A stretch of DNA of 64,000 nt from Microbacterium sp. p3-SID336 (GTDB lineage Bacteria > Actinomycetota > Actinomycetes > Actinomycetales > Microbacteriaceae), in NCBI RefSeq assembly GCF_025143365.1, contig NZ_JALXPE010000004.1, forward strand, positions 1 through 64,000, read 5' to 3'. The notes below the pieces were generated by a model. It was not told where the DNA came from. It saw only the letters and a program-made list of their open reading frames with translations, and did no database searches. Shown here piece by piece: positions 16,894-24,983 of this stretch (within the stretch, counting starts at the first letter, position 1; every line of letters begins with the position of its first letter). The translations under genes and the position numbers were made by a program.

Positions 16894-16907
16894 AGCAAAC
16901 GTTTGTT
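16894..16907. promoter_or_regulatory. KstR2-type operator between VOC gene and SDR operon
   Basis: AGCAAACGTTTGTT contains the perfect palindrome CAAACGTTTG and differs symmetrically at two positions from AnCAAGnnCTTGnT. It is placed between divergent starts, 25 bases before the SDR and 18 bases before the VOC gene. Confidence 0.65.
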
Positions 16908-16931
16908 CAGTCACTATCGCGGAGGACACCC

Positions 16932-17672
16932 ATGAGTGCAACACCCGTCATCGACCTGACCGGCCGCGTCGCGGTCATCACCGGAGCCGCGGGCGGCCAG
17001 GGCCGCTCACACGCGGAGCTGTTCCACCGGCTCGGCGCCGACCTCGTGCTGACCGACCTCGACGGCGCCGCGGTGGAGGAGGTCGCCGCCGCTTACGGCG
17101 ACAGGGCCATCGGGCTCGCGCACGACGTCTCCTCCGCCGACGCCTGGTCCGCGGTCGCCGAGGCGGCGCGCGAGCGATTCGGGCGCGTGGACGTGCTCGT
17201 GAACAACGCCGGGTTCTGCCCCGAGGGACCGCTCGCGGAGACCGCGGAACGCGTGATCCGCCTCACCCTCGACGTCAACCTCATCGGCCCGATGCTCGGC
17301 GTGCAGGCGCTGCTGCCGCTCATGGGCGACGGCGGCTCGATCGTGAACATCGCGTCGACCGCCGGTGTCGCGGGCTACGCGAACAGGGTGCCGTACTCGG
17401 CCTCCAAGTGGGGGCTGCGCGGCGTCTCCCATGCGCTCGCCCGGGAGCTCGCCGGCAGCGGCATCCGCGTGAACACGGTCTGCCCCGGTGCGGTCGACAC
17501 CCCCATGATCACCGAGGACACCAGGGCCGGGGTCGGCTTCATCTCACGGATCCCCATCCCTCGCGCCGGGCGGCCGGAGGAGATCTCGAACCTCGTGGCG
17601 TACCTGGCGAGCGACGCCAGCAGCTACTGCACCGGGCAGGACTTCATCATCGACGGCGGCCAGGTCGCCTGA
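16932..17672 (+). CDS. SDR family oxidoreductase
   Basis: A 246-residue classical SDR. TGAAGGQGRS (residues 17-26), VLTDLD (NAD-type acidic residue), NNAG, IASTAG with Tyr155 and Lys159 (YSASK) are intact. The TGxxxGQG variant is typical of carveol-dehydrogenase/mycofactocin-like and hydroxysteroid-type actinobacterial SDRs. GGAGGA precedes the ATG. The stop overlaps the next ATG (TGATG). First gene of a KstR2-controlled three-gene operon with a left-handed-beta-helix protein and a SnoaL-like protein. Confidence 0.87.
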   Translation: MSATPVIDLTGRVAVITGAAGGQGRSHAELFHRLGADLVLTDLDGAAVEEVAAAYGDRAIGLAHDVSSADAWSAVAEAARERFGRVDVLVNNAGFCPEGPLAETAERVIRLTLDVNLIGPMLGVQALLPLMGDGGSIVNIASTAGVAGYANRVPYSASKWGLRGVSHALARELAGSGIRVNTVCPGAVDTPMITEDTRAGVGFISRIPIPRAGRPEEISNLVAYLASDASSYCTGQDFIIDGGQVA

Positions 17673-18289
17673 TGCCGGCGTACGCCTTCGACGGGGTCGT
17701 GCCGGTGGTCGATCCCACCGCGTTCGTGCACGAGACCGCGAGCCTCATCGGCGATGTCGTGATCGGTCCGGGCTGCTACATCGGCCCGTTCGCGAGCCTG
17801 CGCGGCGACTTCGGGCGCATCCTCGTGGGGGAGGGATCGAACGTGCAGGACTCCTGCGTCGTGCACGCCTTCCCCGGGGCCGACGCGGTGCTCGACCCCG
17901 GCAGTCACGTGGGTCACGGTGCCGTGCTGCACGGCTGCCGCATCGGCTCGTACGCCCTGATCGGCATCGGGGCGACCGTGCTCGACGGCGCCGTGATCGG
18001 GGAGGACGCCCTGCTCGGCGCCGGGGCGGTCGTCACCGCGGGCACCGTGATCCCGCCGGGCACGACGGCACTCGGCACCCCCGCGCGGGTCGTGGGACCG
18101 CTCGACGAGCAGGCGCGGGAGTGGAAGCGCAACGGCGTGCGCATCTACCAGGAACTCGCCCGGCGCAGCCGCGAGAGCCTCGTGCGCGCGGACCCGCTCC
18201 GGGCCGTGGAACGCGGCAGGCGACGCACGACCTGGGCCGCCGACGCCGCGACCCCGCTGCACCGGCGCCGTGCCGAAGGGCGATCATGA
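17672..18289 (+). CDS. Gamma-carbonic anhydrase/PaaY-like hexapeptide-repeat protein
   Basis: A 205-residue left-handed beta-helix protein. Hexapeptide repeats run from about residue 20 to 135 (GDVVIGPGCYIGP, GHGAVLHGCRIG, GEDALLGAGAVV), and histidines in VVHAF and HVGHGAVLH match the three metal ligands of gamma-carbonic anhydrases. The sequence is closest to the PaaY/CaiE group; PaaY is a thioesterase that hydrolyses dead-end CoA esters in phenylacetate degradation. The C-terminal 50 residues are Arg-rich. In this operon a CoA-ester hydrolysing safety valve or a metal-dependent hydratase are both possible. The start is set by TGATG coupling. Confidence 0.8.
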   Translation: MPAYAFDGVVPVVDPTAFVHETASLIGDVVIGPGCYIGPFASLRGDFGRILVGEGSNVQDSCVVHAFPGADAVLDPGSHVGHGAVLHGCRIGSYALIGIGATVLDGAVIGEDALLGAGAVVTAGTVIPPGTTALGTPARVVGPLDEQAREWKRNGVRIYQELARRSRESLVRADPLRAVERGRRRTTWAADAATPLHRRRAEGRS

Positions 18290-18729
18290 GCACGGACGGC
18301 TTCGCGGACTGGCACGCGATCACCCGGACCATCGCGCGCTATGCCCGGTACGCGGACGAGCGGCGGTTCGCCGACATGGCCGCCCTGTTCACGCCGGAGG
18401 GGCGGATGCTGCTGTTCCGTCCCCGTGCGACCTCGCCCGCCGAGGCGCCGCAGGGCACGACCGCTCTGGTGACCGCGTTCGAGGCACTCACCGCGTTCGA
18501 GGCGACGAGCCACGTGCTGGCCCCGAGCGAGGTCGAGGTGGACGGCGACGAGGCGCGGGCGCGCACCGCGTGCACGGCCCACCACATCCGCGACACCCCG
18601 GACGGGAGGGTGCGCTTCACTCTCGCCGACCGCTACGACGACACGCTCGTGCGGGTGGACGGCCGCTGGCTGTTCCGCGAACGCCGCAAGTACACGGCCT
18701 GGACCGAGACCGCGCCGCTCCGTCGCTGA
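18286..18729 (+). CDS. SnoaL-like (NTF2 fold) protein 3, BaiE-like
   Basis: A 147-residue SnoaL_4-type protein. Tyr19 and Asp24 (RYARYADERRF) and His76 (FEATSHVLAP) repeat the Tyr-Asp-His arrangement seen in the two SnoaL proteins of the first operon. It overlaps the beta-helix gene by ATGA and ends the operon. Together the three copies, all under KstR2-type boxes, suggest repeated dehydration or isomerisation of ring-hydroxylated substrates. The alternative is a binding protein with no catalysis, which is common in this fold. Confidence 0.78.
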   Translation: MSTDGFADWHAITRTIARYARYADERRFADMAALFTPEGRMLLFRPRATSPAEAPQGTTALVTAFEALTAFEATSHVLAPSEVEVDGDEARARTACTAHHIRDTPDGRVRFTLADRYDDTLVRVDGRWLFRERRKYTAWTETAPLRR

Positions 18730-18795
18730 GCCGCGTCCGAGGTCGGGCGGCCCGGTCGTGTGTCTTCCCCCGCACGGGGGCGCCTCGCTGCGGAC

Positions 18796-19908
18796 TCAGG
18801 CGCGGGCGAGGGCCCAGGGCTCGGCGGCGGCCCGGAGTTCGCGCGGCGTGCCGAACAGCGTGCCGAGGGCGTGTGCGCGCTTGAACACCAGGTGGGCGTC
18901 GTGCTCCCACGTGATCGCGATGCCGCCGTGCAGCTGCACCATCTCGGCCGCGACGTGCGTGAGGGCCTCAGAGCACGCGGCCTTCGCGATCGCCGCGAGC
19001 TCGTGGCGGTCCGCGGAGCCGTCGGCCAGGGCGGCCGCTGCGGCGCGGGAGGCCGTGCGCGCGACCTCGACCTGCACGTGCATGTCCGCCATCCGGTGCT
19101 TGAGCGCCTGGAAGGAGCCGATGGGCCGCCCGAACTGCACCCGCTGCTGGGAATAGGCGACGGTGTCGTCGAGCGCGCGCGCCGCCGTGCCCGCTTGGAC
19201 CGCGGCGACGGCGGCGAGGGCGAGCGCCCGCACCTCCTCCAGCACCGCGGGGGCGGCAGGGCCGAGCGGGCGGGCCGCCGCCGTGGCGAACCGCAGCCGC
19301 GCCAGGCGCAGCGTCTGGTCCATGGTCGGCTCCGGCTCGCGTACGACCGCCGCCGCGTCCGTCACCTCGAACAGTCGCGGGCCGTCGGCGGTGCGCGCGA
19401 TCACGAGCAGCACGTCGGCGTCCGCGCCGTCCAGCACCCAGCCGGTCCTGCCGTCGAGGGTCCAGGCGTCGCCGGTCCCCTGCGCCCGCACGTCCACGCT
19501 CGCGGGGGCGAAGCGCCCGGACGGGTCCGCCCAGGCGAGGGCCGCAGCCGACGAGCCCTCGGCGATGCCGGGCAGCAGCCGGGCGGCCGCCTCCTCGTCG
19601 CCCGCGGCCAGGATCGTCTGCGCGGCGATCGCGACCGAGCCGAGATAGGGCGACGGGGCCAGGGCGCGGCCGAGCTCCTCCAGCACGAGCTGGGCCTCGC
19701 GGCGGGAGAATCCGGCGCCGCCGTATTCCTCGGGGATCGCCATGCCGGCGATGCCGAGCTCTTCGCACAGCAGCCGCCACAGGTCCTCATCGTAGCCCAC
19801 CTCGCTGTCCAGGGCCCGGCGCGTGGCGGCGCTGTCCGCGCGCTGACTCAGGATGCCGCGCACGAGTGCGACGAGCTCCTGCTGATCCTCATCGGGTTCG
19901 AATGACAT
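18796..19908 (-). CDS. Acyl-CoA dehydrogenase, FadE33-like
   Basis: A 370-residue FAD-dependent acyl-CoA dehydrogenase. MAIPEEYGGAGF near residue 58, QFGRPIGSFQALKHRMADM near 240 and the C-terminal HGGIAITWEHDAHLVFKRAH are typical. It sits last in the order crotonase, FadE31-like, FadE32-like, this gene, matching the fadE31-32-33 order of mycobacteria, although it is about 50 residues longer than FadE33. Steroid-type FadE proteins work as alpha2beta2 heterotetramers, so this is likely a partner subunit. The ATG at 19908 is preferred to the adjacent GTG because GAAGGAG then has the right spacing; it overlaps the upstream stop (TGATG). Confidence 0.83.
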   Translation of the reverse strand: MSFEPDEDQQELVALVRGILSQRADSAATRRALDSEVGYDEDLWRLLCEELGIAGMAIPEEYGGAGFSRREAQLVLEELGRALAPSPYLGSVAIAAQTILAAGDEEAAARLLPGIAEGSSAAALAWADPSGRFAPASVDVRAQGTGDAWTLDGRTGWVLDGADADVLLVIARTADGPRLFEVTDAAAVVREPEPTMDQTLRLARLRFATAAARPLGPAAPAVLEEVRALALAAVAAVQAGTAARALDDTVAYSQQRVQFGRPIGSFQALKHRMADMHVQVEVARTASRAAAAALADGSADRHELAAIAKAACSEALTHVAAEMVQLHGGIAITWEHDAHLVFKRAHALGTLFGTPRELRAAAEPWALARA

Positions 19909-20873
19909 CACCGCTCCTTCGGCAGGATATCGCGGGCGATGCGCGCCCGATGGAACTCCGGGGTGCCCCAGGCCGCGGACAGTGCAGGGGCGAGCCCGAG
20001 CCAGATCCGCAGCGTGTGCTCGGCCGTGTAGCCGATCGCGCCGTGCACCTGCAGCGAGGTCCGTGCGGCGCGCAGTGCCGCGTCCCCCGCGGCGACCTTG
20101 GCGGCCGACACGGCCCTGTCCTCATCCGCCTCGTCCACCCGCAGCGCCGCGTTCCACACGAGGGGTCGCGCGAAGCTGAGGGCGATGCGCACGTCGGCCA
20201 GCTGATGCTTGAGCGCCTGGAACTCGCCGATCGGCCGCCCGAACTGCTCCCGCACCCGGGCGTAGGCCACGGCCTCGGCGAGCAGCCGCTCTCCCGCGCC
20301 GACGAGCATCGCGGCGGCGGCCAGGGCCGCTTCGTTCAGGGCCGCGTCGACGGCGCCGGGCGCGAGCGGGGTGGACGGGCCGTTCGGGGTGAGGCGCGCG
20401 AGGCGGCGGGTCGGCGCGACCGAGGTCAGCTCCTCGCCGGGGTCGCCCGCCTGCAGCGTGTCGTCGCGTACGAGGTAGCGGTGCGCGGCGATGGTCGCGT
20501 CGAGGGCGGCCGGCGCGATGCCGTCCACCGCGGCCGTCGCCATGGCCCCGGATGCGAGGGCGCTGCGGGTGTCGTCGTCAACGAGCACCGGCAGCAGCGC
20601 GACCGTCTCCAGGTAGGGGCCAGGCACCCCGTGGTAGCCGAGGCGCTCGAACACGACGACGAGGTCGCTGAGCGTGCCGCCGAAGCCTCCGGACTCCTCG
20701 CTGACGCGCAGCCCGAGCAGCCCGAGCTCGGCGAACTGCTCCCAGAGGGCGAGGCCGGCTGCGGTGTCGCCGTCGGCCCAGGCGCGCGCGACGTCCGCGC
20801 CGCCAGCGCCCTCCACGATCTCGTCGATGGCCTCGGCGAACGCCGTCTGTTCTTCTGTGGGCAGGAACCGCAT
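19908..20873 (-). CDS. Acyl-CoA dehydrogenase, FadE32-like
   Basis: A 321-residue short acyl-CoA dehydrogenase, the same size as mycobacterial FadE32 (322). Conserved parts are LGLRVSEESGGFGG (about 55), EQFGRPIGEFQALKHQLAD (about 218) and HGAIGYTAEHTLRIW (about 280). The mid-domain is shortened and typical FAD-contact sequence is weak, as expected for the non-catalytic or half-site subunit of a heterotetramer. FadE32 acts on the ring-opened product MOODA-CoA in mycobacteria. Start and stop both overlap neighbours by one base (TGATG), so it is tightly coupled to both flanking fadE genes. Confidence 0.83.
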   Translation of the reverse strand: MRFLPTEEQTAFAEAIDEIVEGAGGADVARAWADGDTAAGLALWEQFAELGLLGLRVSEESGGFGGTLSDLVVVFERLGYHGVPGPYLETVALLPVLVDDDTRSALASGAMATAAVDGIAPAALDATIAAHRYLVRDDTLQAGDPGEELTSVAPTRRLARLTPNGPSTPLAPGAVDAALNEAALAAAAMLVGAGERLLAEAVAYARVREQFGRPIGEFQALKHQLADVRIALSFARPLVWNAALRVDEADEDRAVSAAKVAAGDAALRAARTSLQVHGAIGYTAEHTLRIWLGLAPALSAAWGTPEFHRARIARDILPKER

Positions 20874-22042
20874 CAGGCGCGCCTTCCGTCTCCGCCGCGG
20901 GGGAGTCCGAGGATCCGCTCCGCGATGATGTTCCGCTGCACCTCGTTGGTGCCGGCGTAGATGGGGCCGGCGAGGGCGAACTGGTAGTCGTGCACCCAGC
21001 GCCCGCCGTCGACCGCCGAGGGTCCGCGCAGCTCCCCCTCGGGGCCGAGGATGCGCAGCGCCGTCTCGTGGATGTGCACGTCGAGCTCCGACCAGAACAC
21101 CTTGTTGATGCTGCCCTCGGCGCCCACCGAGCCGCCCTCGAGCAGCGTGCTCACGGTCTGCCAGGTGAACAGCCGGTAGGCCTCCGCGCCGATCCACGCG
21201 TCGACGACGGCGTCGTCCTCGGCGACGGAGCCGCGGGCGGACTGCAGTGCGATGAGGCGCTCGGTCGCGGCGAGGAACCGGCCGGGGGCCCGGAGGGAGA
21301 GGCCGCGTTCGTTGCCTGCGGTGCTCATGGCCACGCGCCAGCCGTCGCCGGGAGCACCCAGCACGTCCTCGTCCGGCACGAACACGTCGTCGAAGAAGAT
21401 CTCCGCGAAGCCGGTGGTGCCGTCGAGCTGGGCGATCGCGCGGACCGTGATGCCCGGGGCGTCCATCGGGAACAGGAAGTAGGTGAGGCCGCGGTGCCGC
21501 TGCGCCTCCGGGTCGGAGCGGAACAGGCCGAAGCCGCGGTCGGCCCACACGGCCCGCGAGCTCCAGATCTTCTGACCGTTGAGCACCCAGCCGCCCCGCT
21601 CCTCGTCGCGGCGCGCCGTGCTGCGGATCGCGGCGAGGTCGCTGCCGGCGCCGGGCTCCGACCAGGCCTGCGCCCAGATCAGCGACCCGTCGGTCATCGG
21701 CTTCAGAAAACGCTCGTGCTGCTCCGGGGTGCCGTGCTCGAACAGGATCGGCGCGAGCAGGGAGATGCCGTTCTGCGCCACCCGGGTCGGCGCGCCCGCG
21801 CGGTAGTACTCCTCCTCGAACAGCACCCACTCGGTGATGCCGGCGTCGCGGCCGCCGTACTGCTCGGGCCAGGACACGACCGACCAGCGGCCCTCGGCCA
21901 GCTCGGCCTCCCAGGCGCGGTGCGCGGCGAAGCCCTCGGCGGTGTCCATCGAGGGCAGCGGGGTGGCCGGCACGTGCGCCGCCAGCCAGGCCCTCGCCTC
22001 CGCGGCGAACTCGTGCTGCGCGGGCGTGAGGTCGAGGTTCAT
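20873..22042 (-). CDS. fadE31: Acyl-CoA dehydrogenase FadE31
   Basis: A 389-residue acyl-CoA dehydrogenase with complete domains. WPEQYGGRDAG (about 64), WAQAWSEPGAGSDLAA (about 124), LNGQKIWSSRAVWADRGFGL (about 155) and IYAGTNEVQRNIIAERILGL (about 362) are seen. Ala replaces the Glu found in short/medium-chain enzymes in this last motif, as in other steroid FadE proteins. Sequence and position match mycobacterial FadE31. The start overlaps the crotonase stop (ATGA). With the two smaller FadE proteins downstream it should form the dehydrogenase complex for ring-derived acyl-CoAs. Confidence 0.87.
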   Translation of the reverse strand: MNLDLTPAQHEFAAEARAWLAAHVPATPLPSMDTAEGFAAHRAWEAELAEGRWSVVSWPEQYGGRDAGITEWVLFEEEYYRAGAPTRVAQNGISLLAPILFEHGTPEQHERFLKPMTDGSLIWAQAWSEPGAGSDLAAIRSTARRDEERGGWVLNGQKIWSSRAVWADRGFGLFRSDPEAQRHRGLTYFLFPMDAPGITVRAIAQLDGTTGFAEIFFDDVFVPDEDVLGAPGDGWRVAMSTAGNERGLSLRAPGRFLAATERLIALQSARGSVAEDDAVVDAWIGAEAYRLFTWQTVSTLLEGGSVGAEGSINKVFWSELDVHIHETALRILGPEGELRGPSAVDGGRWVHDYQFALAGPIYAGTNEVQRNIIAERILGLPRGGDGRRA

Positions 22043-22902
22043 GCGCGCGCTCCGTCCGCCGTATCGGCCTTGATGCTGCGCACGTCGACCCCGCCGAGGG
22101 AGTCGCCGCCGACCTCGGCGTTGTGCGCGTGTGCGGCGTGGTGCAGGCCGAACACCGAGTCCATGCCGGCGCGCATGCCCTGCAGGTCCTCCGCCTGGTT
22201 CACGGCCTTCTTGGCGAGCGCGAGCCCGAGCCGCGGCATCCGGCCGATGCGTTCGGCGAGTTCGAGGGTGCGCTGCTCCAGCTCGGCGAGCGGCACGACG
22301 TGGTTGACCATGCCGAGCTCGTGCGCGCGCGCCGCCGGCATGCGGTCGCCCGTGTAGAGCATCTCCTTGGCGGCGCGGGGGTTGGTGACCCACGGGTGGG
22401 CGAAGAACTCCACGCCGGGGATGCCCATGGCCACGACCGGGTCCTGGAAGAAGGCGTCGTCGGCGGCGACGATGAAGTCACACGACCACGCGAGCATCAG
22501 GCCCCCGGCGATGCACGCCCCCTGCACCATCGCGATCACGGGCTTGGGGATCTCGCGCCAGCGCCGGCACATGCCGAGGTAGACCTCGGACTCGCGGGCG
22601 AAGCGGGAGTCGACGCCCTGGGCGCCCACGTGGTCCCACCAGATGACGGCGCGGCGCTCGAAGCTCTGGTCGATGTCGCGCTCGGGGGTGCCGATGTCGT
22701 GACCGGCGCAGAAGTGCTTCCCGGCCCCGCCGAGCACGATGACCTTGACGGCGTCGTCGTCCACGGCGCGGATGAAGGCGGCGTCGAGGGCGTAGGTGAC
22801 CTTCGAGTTCTGCGCGTTGCGATACTGGGGGCGGTTCAGCCGGATGATCGCGGTCGAGCCGCGCACCTCGTAGGTGACCACGGCGTCCGAGTCCTCGGTC
22901 AT
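22039..22902 (-). CDS. Enoyl-CoA hydratase/isomerase family protein
   Basis: A 287-residue crotonase. The oxyanion-hole segments KHFCAGHDIG (about 73) and GACIAGGLMLAWSCDFIVA (about 140) are present. The usual catalytic Glu pair is not clear: the second motif reads DPVVAMGIPGVEF. It is longer than EchA20 because of an insert (residues 85-110). It leads the fadE operon, 37 bases from a KstR2-type box, with GAGAGGAA upstream of the ATG. No equivalent is present in this operon in M. tuberculosis. Likely hydrates the FadE products; EchA20 is encoded elsewhere in the window. Confidence 0.85.
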   Translation of the reverse strand: MTEDSDAVVTYEVRGSTAIIRLNRPQYRNAQNSKVTYALDAAFIRAVDDDAVKVIVLGGAGKHFCAGHDIGTPERDIDQSFERRAVIWWDHVGAQGVDSRFARESEVYLGMCRRWREIPKPVIAMVQGACIAGGLMLAWSCDFIVAADDAFFQDPVVAMGIPGVEFFAHPWVTNPRAAKEMLYTGDRMPAARAHELGMVNHVVPLAELEQRTLELAERIGRMPRLGLALAKKAVNQAEDLQGMRAGMDSVFGLHHAAHAHNAEVGGDSLGGVDVRSIKADTADGARA

Positions 22903-22938
22903 AGCGGGTTCCTCTCTGAACTCCCGGGAGTGAAACCA

Positions 22939-22952
22939 AACAATCGCTTGGT
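22939..22952. promoter_or_regulatory. KstR2-type operator between crotonase-fadE and fadE30 operons
   Basis: AACAATCGCTTGGT differs from AnCAAGnnCTTGnT at one base and lies inside a larger inverted repeat, AAACCAA at 22933 and TTGGTTT at 22948. It separates two divergent operons. Confidence 0.72.
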
Positions 22953-23011
22953 TTAGTTTGATACTATACGGGAACGGTCCGCCGAAGACCACGACTCGAC
23001 GAGGAGCACAG

Positions 23012-24178
23012 ATGGACGCGACGCAGCACGACGCGGATGAGCGGTTCCGCGCCGAGATCCGCGGCTGGCTGGAGGAGAACCTCGCCGGTCGCTTCGCCGC
23101 GCTGCGCGGTCGCGGCGGTTCCGGTCGCGAGCACGAGGACTTCGAGGCGCGCCTGGAGTGGAACCGTCACCTGGCCGCCGCCGGCTGGACGTGCGTCGGC
23201 TGGCCCGTCGAGCACGGCGGTCGCGGCCTCAGCATCGCCCAGCAGGTGATCTTCCACGAGGAGTACGCCAGAGCCGACGCCCCCGCCCGCGTGAACCACC
23301 TCGGCGAGGAGCTGCTCGGCCCCACGCTGATCGCGCTCGGCACGCCCGAGCAGCAGCAGCGCTTCCTCCCGGGGATCCTCGCCGTCGAGGAGCTGTGGTG
23401 CCAGGGGTACTCCGAGCCCGGAGCGGGGTCCGACCTCGCCGCCGTCGCCACCAAGGCGCAGCGGGTCGGGGACGAGTGGTCCATCACCGGGCAGAAGGTG
23501 TGGACCTCGCTCGCACAGCAGGCCGACTGGTGCTTCGTGATCGCCCGCACCGAGCCGGGGTCGAGCAGGCACCACGGACTGTCGTACCTGCTCGTCCCCA
23601 TGGATCAGCCCGGGGTGGAAGTGCGCCCCATCCTCCAGCTCACCGGCACGAGCGAGTTCAACGAGGTGTTCTTCGACGACGCCCGCACCGACGCCGATCT
23701 CGTCGTGGGCGGCGAGGGGAACGGCTTCCGCGTCGCGATGGCGACCCTCGGCTTCGAGCGCGGCGTCTCCACCCTCGCCCAGCAGATCGCGTTCCGGCGC
23801 GAGCTCGACGCCGTGATCGACACCGCCACGCGCACCGGGGCCATCGACGACGCCGTGCTCCGCGACCGCCTGGTCCGTGCGCGCATGGACCTCGAGGTCA
23901 TCCGCCAGCACGCCCTGCGCACGCTCGGCGGTGAGCAGGGCGACGGCGCATCCGTGGCGAAGCTGCTGTGGTCGAACTGGCACCGCACCCTGGGCGAGCT
24001 CGCCATGGAGGCCGCGGGTCCCGAGGCCCTGCTCGTCGGTCCGGACTATGCCCTCGACGAGCTGCAGTCCCTGTACCTCTTCAGTCGCGCCGACACGATC
24101 TACGGCGGCTCCGACGAGATCCAGCGCACCGTCATCGCCGAGCGCGTGCTCGGCCTTCCCCGAGAGGCCCGCCCATGA
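23012..24178 (+). CDS. fadE30: Acyl-CoA dehydrogenase FadE30
   Basis: A 388-residue acyl-CoA dehydrogenase. The N-terminal stretch GWLEENLAGRFAAL and GREHEDFEARLEWNRHL, then WCQGYSEPGAGSDLA, VWTSLAQQADWCF, FDDARTDADLVVG and the C-terminal IYGGSDEIQRTVIAERVLGL match M. tuberculosis FadE30 closely from memory. FadE30 starts beta-oxidation of the HIP-CoA propionyl side chain. GAGGAG lies before the ATG. The stop overlaps ipdF by ATGA. It opens the three-gene operon fadE30-ipdF-fadA6 behind a KstR2-type box. Confidence 0.92.
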   Translation: MDATQHDADERFRAEIRGWLEENLAGRFAALRGRGGSGREHEDFEARLEWNRHLAAAGWTCVGWPVEHGGRGLSIAQQVIFHEEYARADAPARVNHLGEELLGPTLIALGTPEQQQRFLPGILAVEELWCQGYSEPGAGSDLAAVATKAQRVGDEWSITGQKVWTSLAQQADWCFVIARTEPGSSRHHGLSYLLVPMDQPGVEVRPILQLTGTSEFNEVFFDDARTDADLVVGGEGNGFRVAMATLGFERGVSTLAQQIAFRRELDAVIDTATRTGAIDDAVLRDRLVRARMDLEVIRQHALRTLGGEQGDGASVAKLLWSNWHRTLGELAMEAAGPEALLVGPDYALDELQSLYLFSRADTIYGGSDEIQRTVIAERVLGLPREARP

Positions 24179-24963
24179 GCTCCACCGCCCCCGCCTACGT
24201 CCCCGGTCACGGCCTGCTCGACGGGAAGCGCGTCGTCATCACGGCCGCCGCGGGAGCGGGCATCGGCCAGGCCGCCGCCGTCCGCTGCCTGGAGGAGGGT
24301 GCGGCGCAGGTCGTGCTCGGTGACACGCACGCGGGTCGACTGGCCGAGACGCAGCGCGAGCTCGGGGAGCGCTTCGGCGCCGAGCGCGTGCGCACGGCCG
24401 TGTGCGACGTCACGGTCGAGGAGCAGATCGCGACGCTCCTGGACCTCGCGGAGGACGGCGGCCCGATCGACGTCATGATCAACAACGCGGGGCTCGGCGG
24501 CTCCGTGTCGATCCTCGACATGACCGACGAGCAGTGGGACAAGGTGATCGACGTCACCCTCACCGGCACGTTCCGCAGCCTCCGCGCCGTCGGCCGCCGC
24601 ATGGTCACGGCCGGCACCGCCGGCGTCATCGTCAACAACGCCTCGGTGATCGGCTGGCGCGCCCAGGTCGAGCAGGCGCACTACGCCGCCGCCAAGGCCG
24701 GGGTGATGGCGCTCACCCGGAGCGCCGCGATGGACCTCGCCGCGCACGGCATCCGCGTGAACGCGGTGTCGCCGAGCCTCGCGATGCACCCGTTCCTGGA
24801 GAAGGTCACCTCGCCCGAGCTGCTGGAGCAGCTCAAGGCGCGCGAGGCGTTCGGCCGCGCCGCGGAACCCTGGGAGGTCGCCAACGTGATGGTCTTCCTC
24901 GCGAGCGCATACTCCTCTTACATGACCGGCGAGGTCGTCGCCGTCAGCAGCCAGCACGCGTGA
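24175..24963 (+). CDS. ipdF: SDR IpdF, 5-hydroxy-HIC-CoA dehydrogenase type
   Basis: A 262-residue SDR, the same length as M. tuberculosis IpdF (Rv3559c). The cofactor motif is the unusual TAAAGAGIG of that family; NNAGLGG, NNASVIGWRAQ, Tyr170/Lys174 (YAAAK), VSPSLAMHPFLEKV and EAFGRAAEPWEVA match it nearly word for word. In mycobacteria IpdF, IpdC and EchA20 together convert 5-OH-HIC-CoA to COCHEA-CoA, IpdF acting on the ring hydroxyl. It is coupled to fadE30 upstream (ATGA) and followed by fadA6 after 20 bases. Confidence 0.93.
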   Translation: MSSTAPAYVPGHGLLDGKRVVITAAAGAGIGQAAAVRCLEEGAAQVVLGDTHAGRLAETQRELGERFGAERVRTAVCDVTVEEQIATLLDLAEDGGPIDVMINNAGLGGSVSILDMTDEQWDKVIDVTLTGTFRSLRAVGRRMVTAGTAGVIVNNASVIGWRAQVEQAHYAAAKAGVMALTRSAAMDLAAHGIRVNAVSPSLAMHPFLEKVTSPELLEQLKAREAFGRAAEPWEVANVMVFLASAYSSYMTGEVVAVSSQHA

Positions 24964-24983
24964 ACCCGGAGAGAAGGAAGAAC

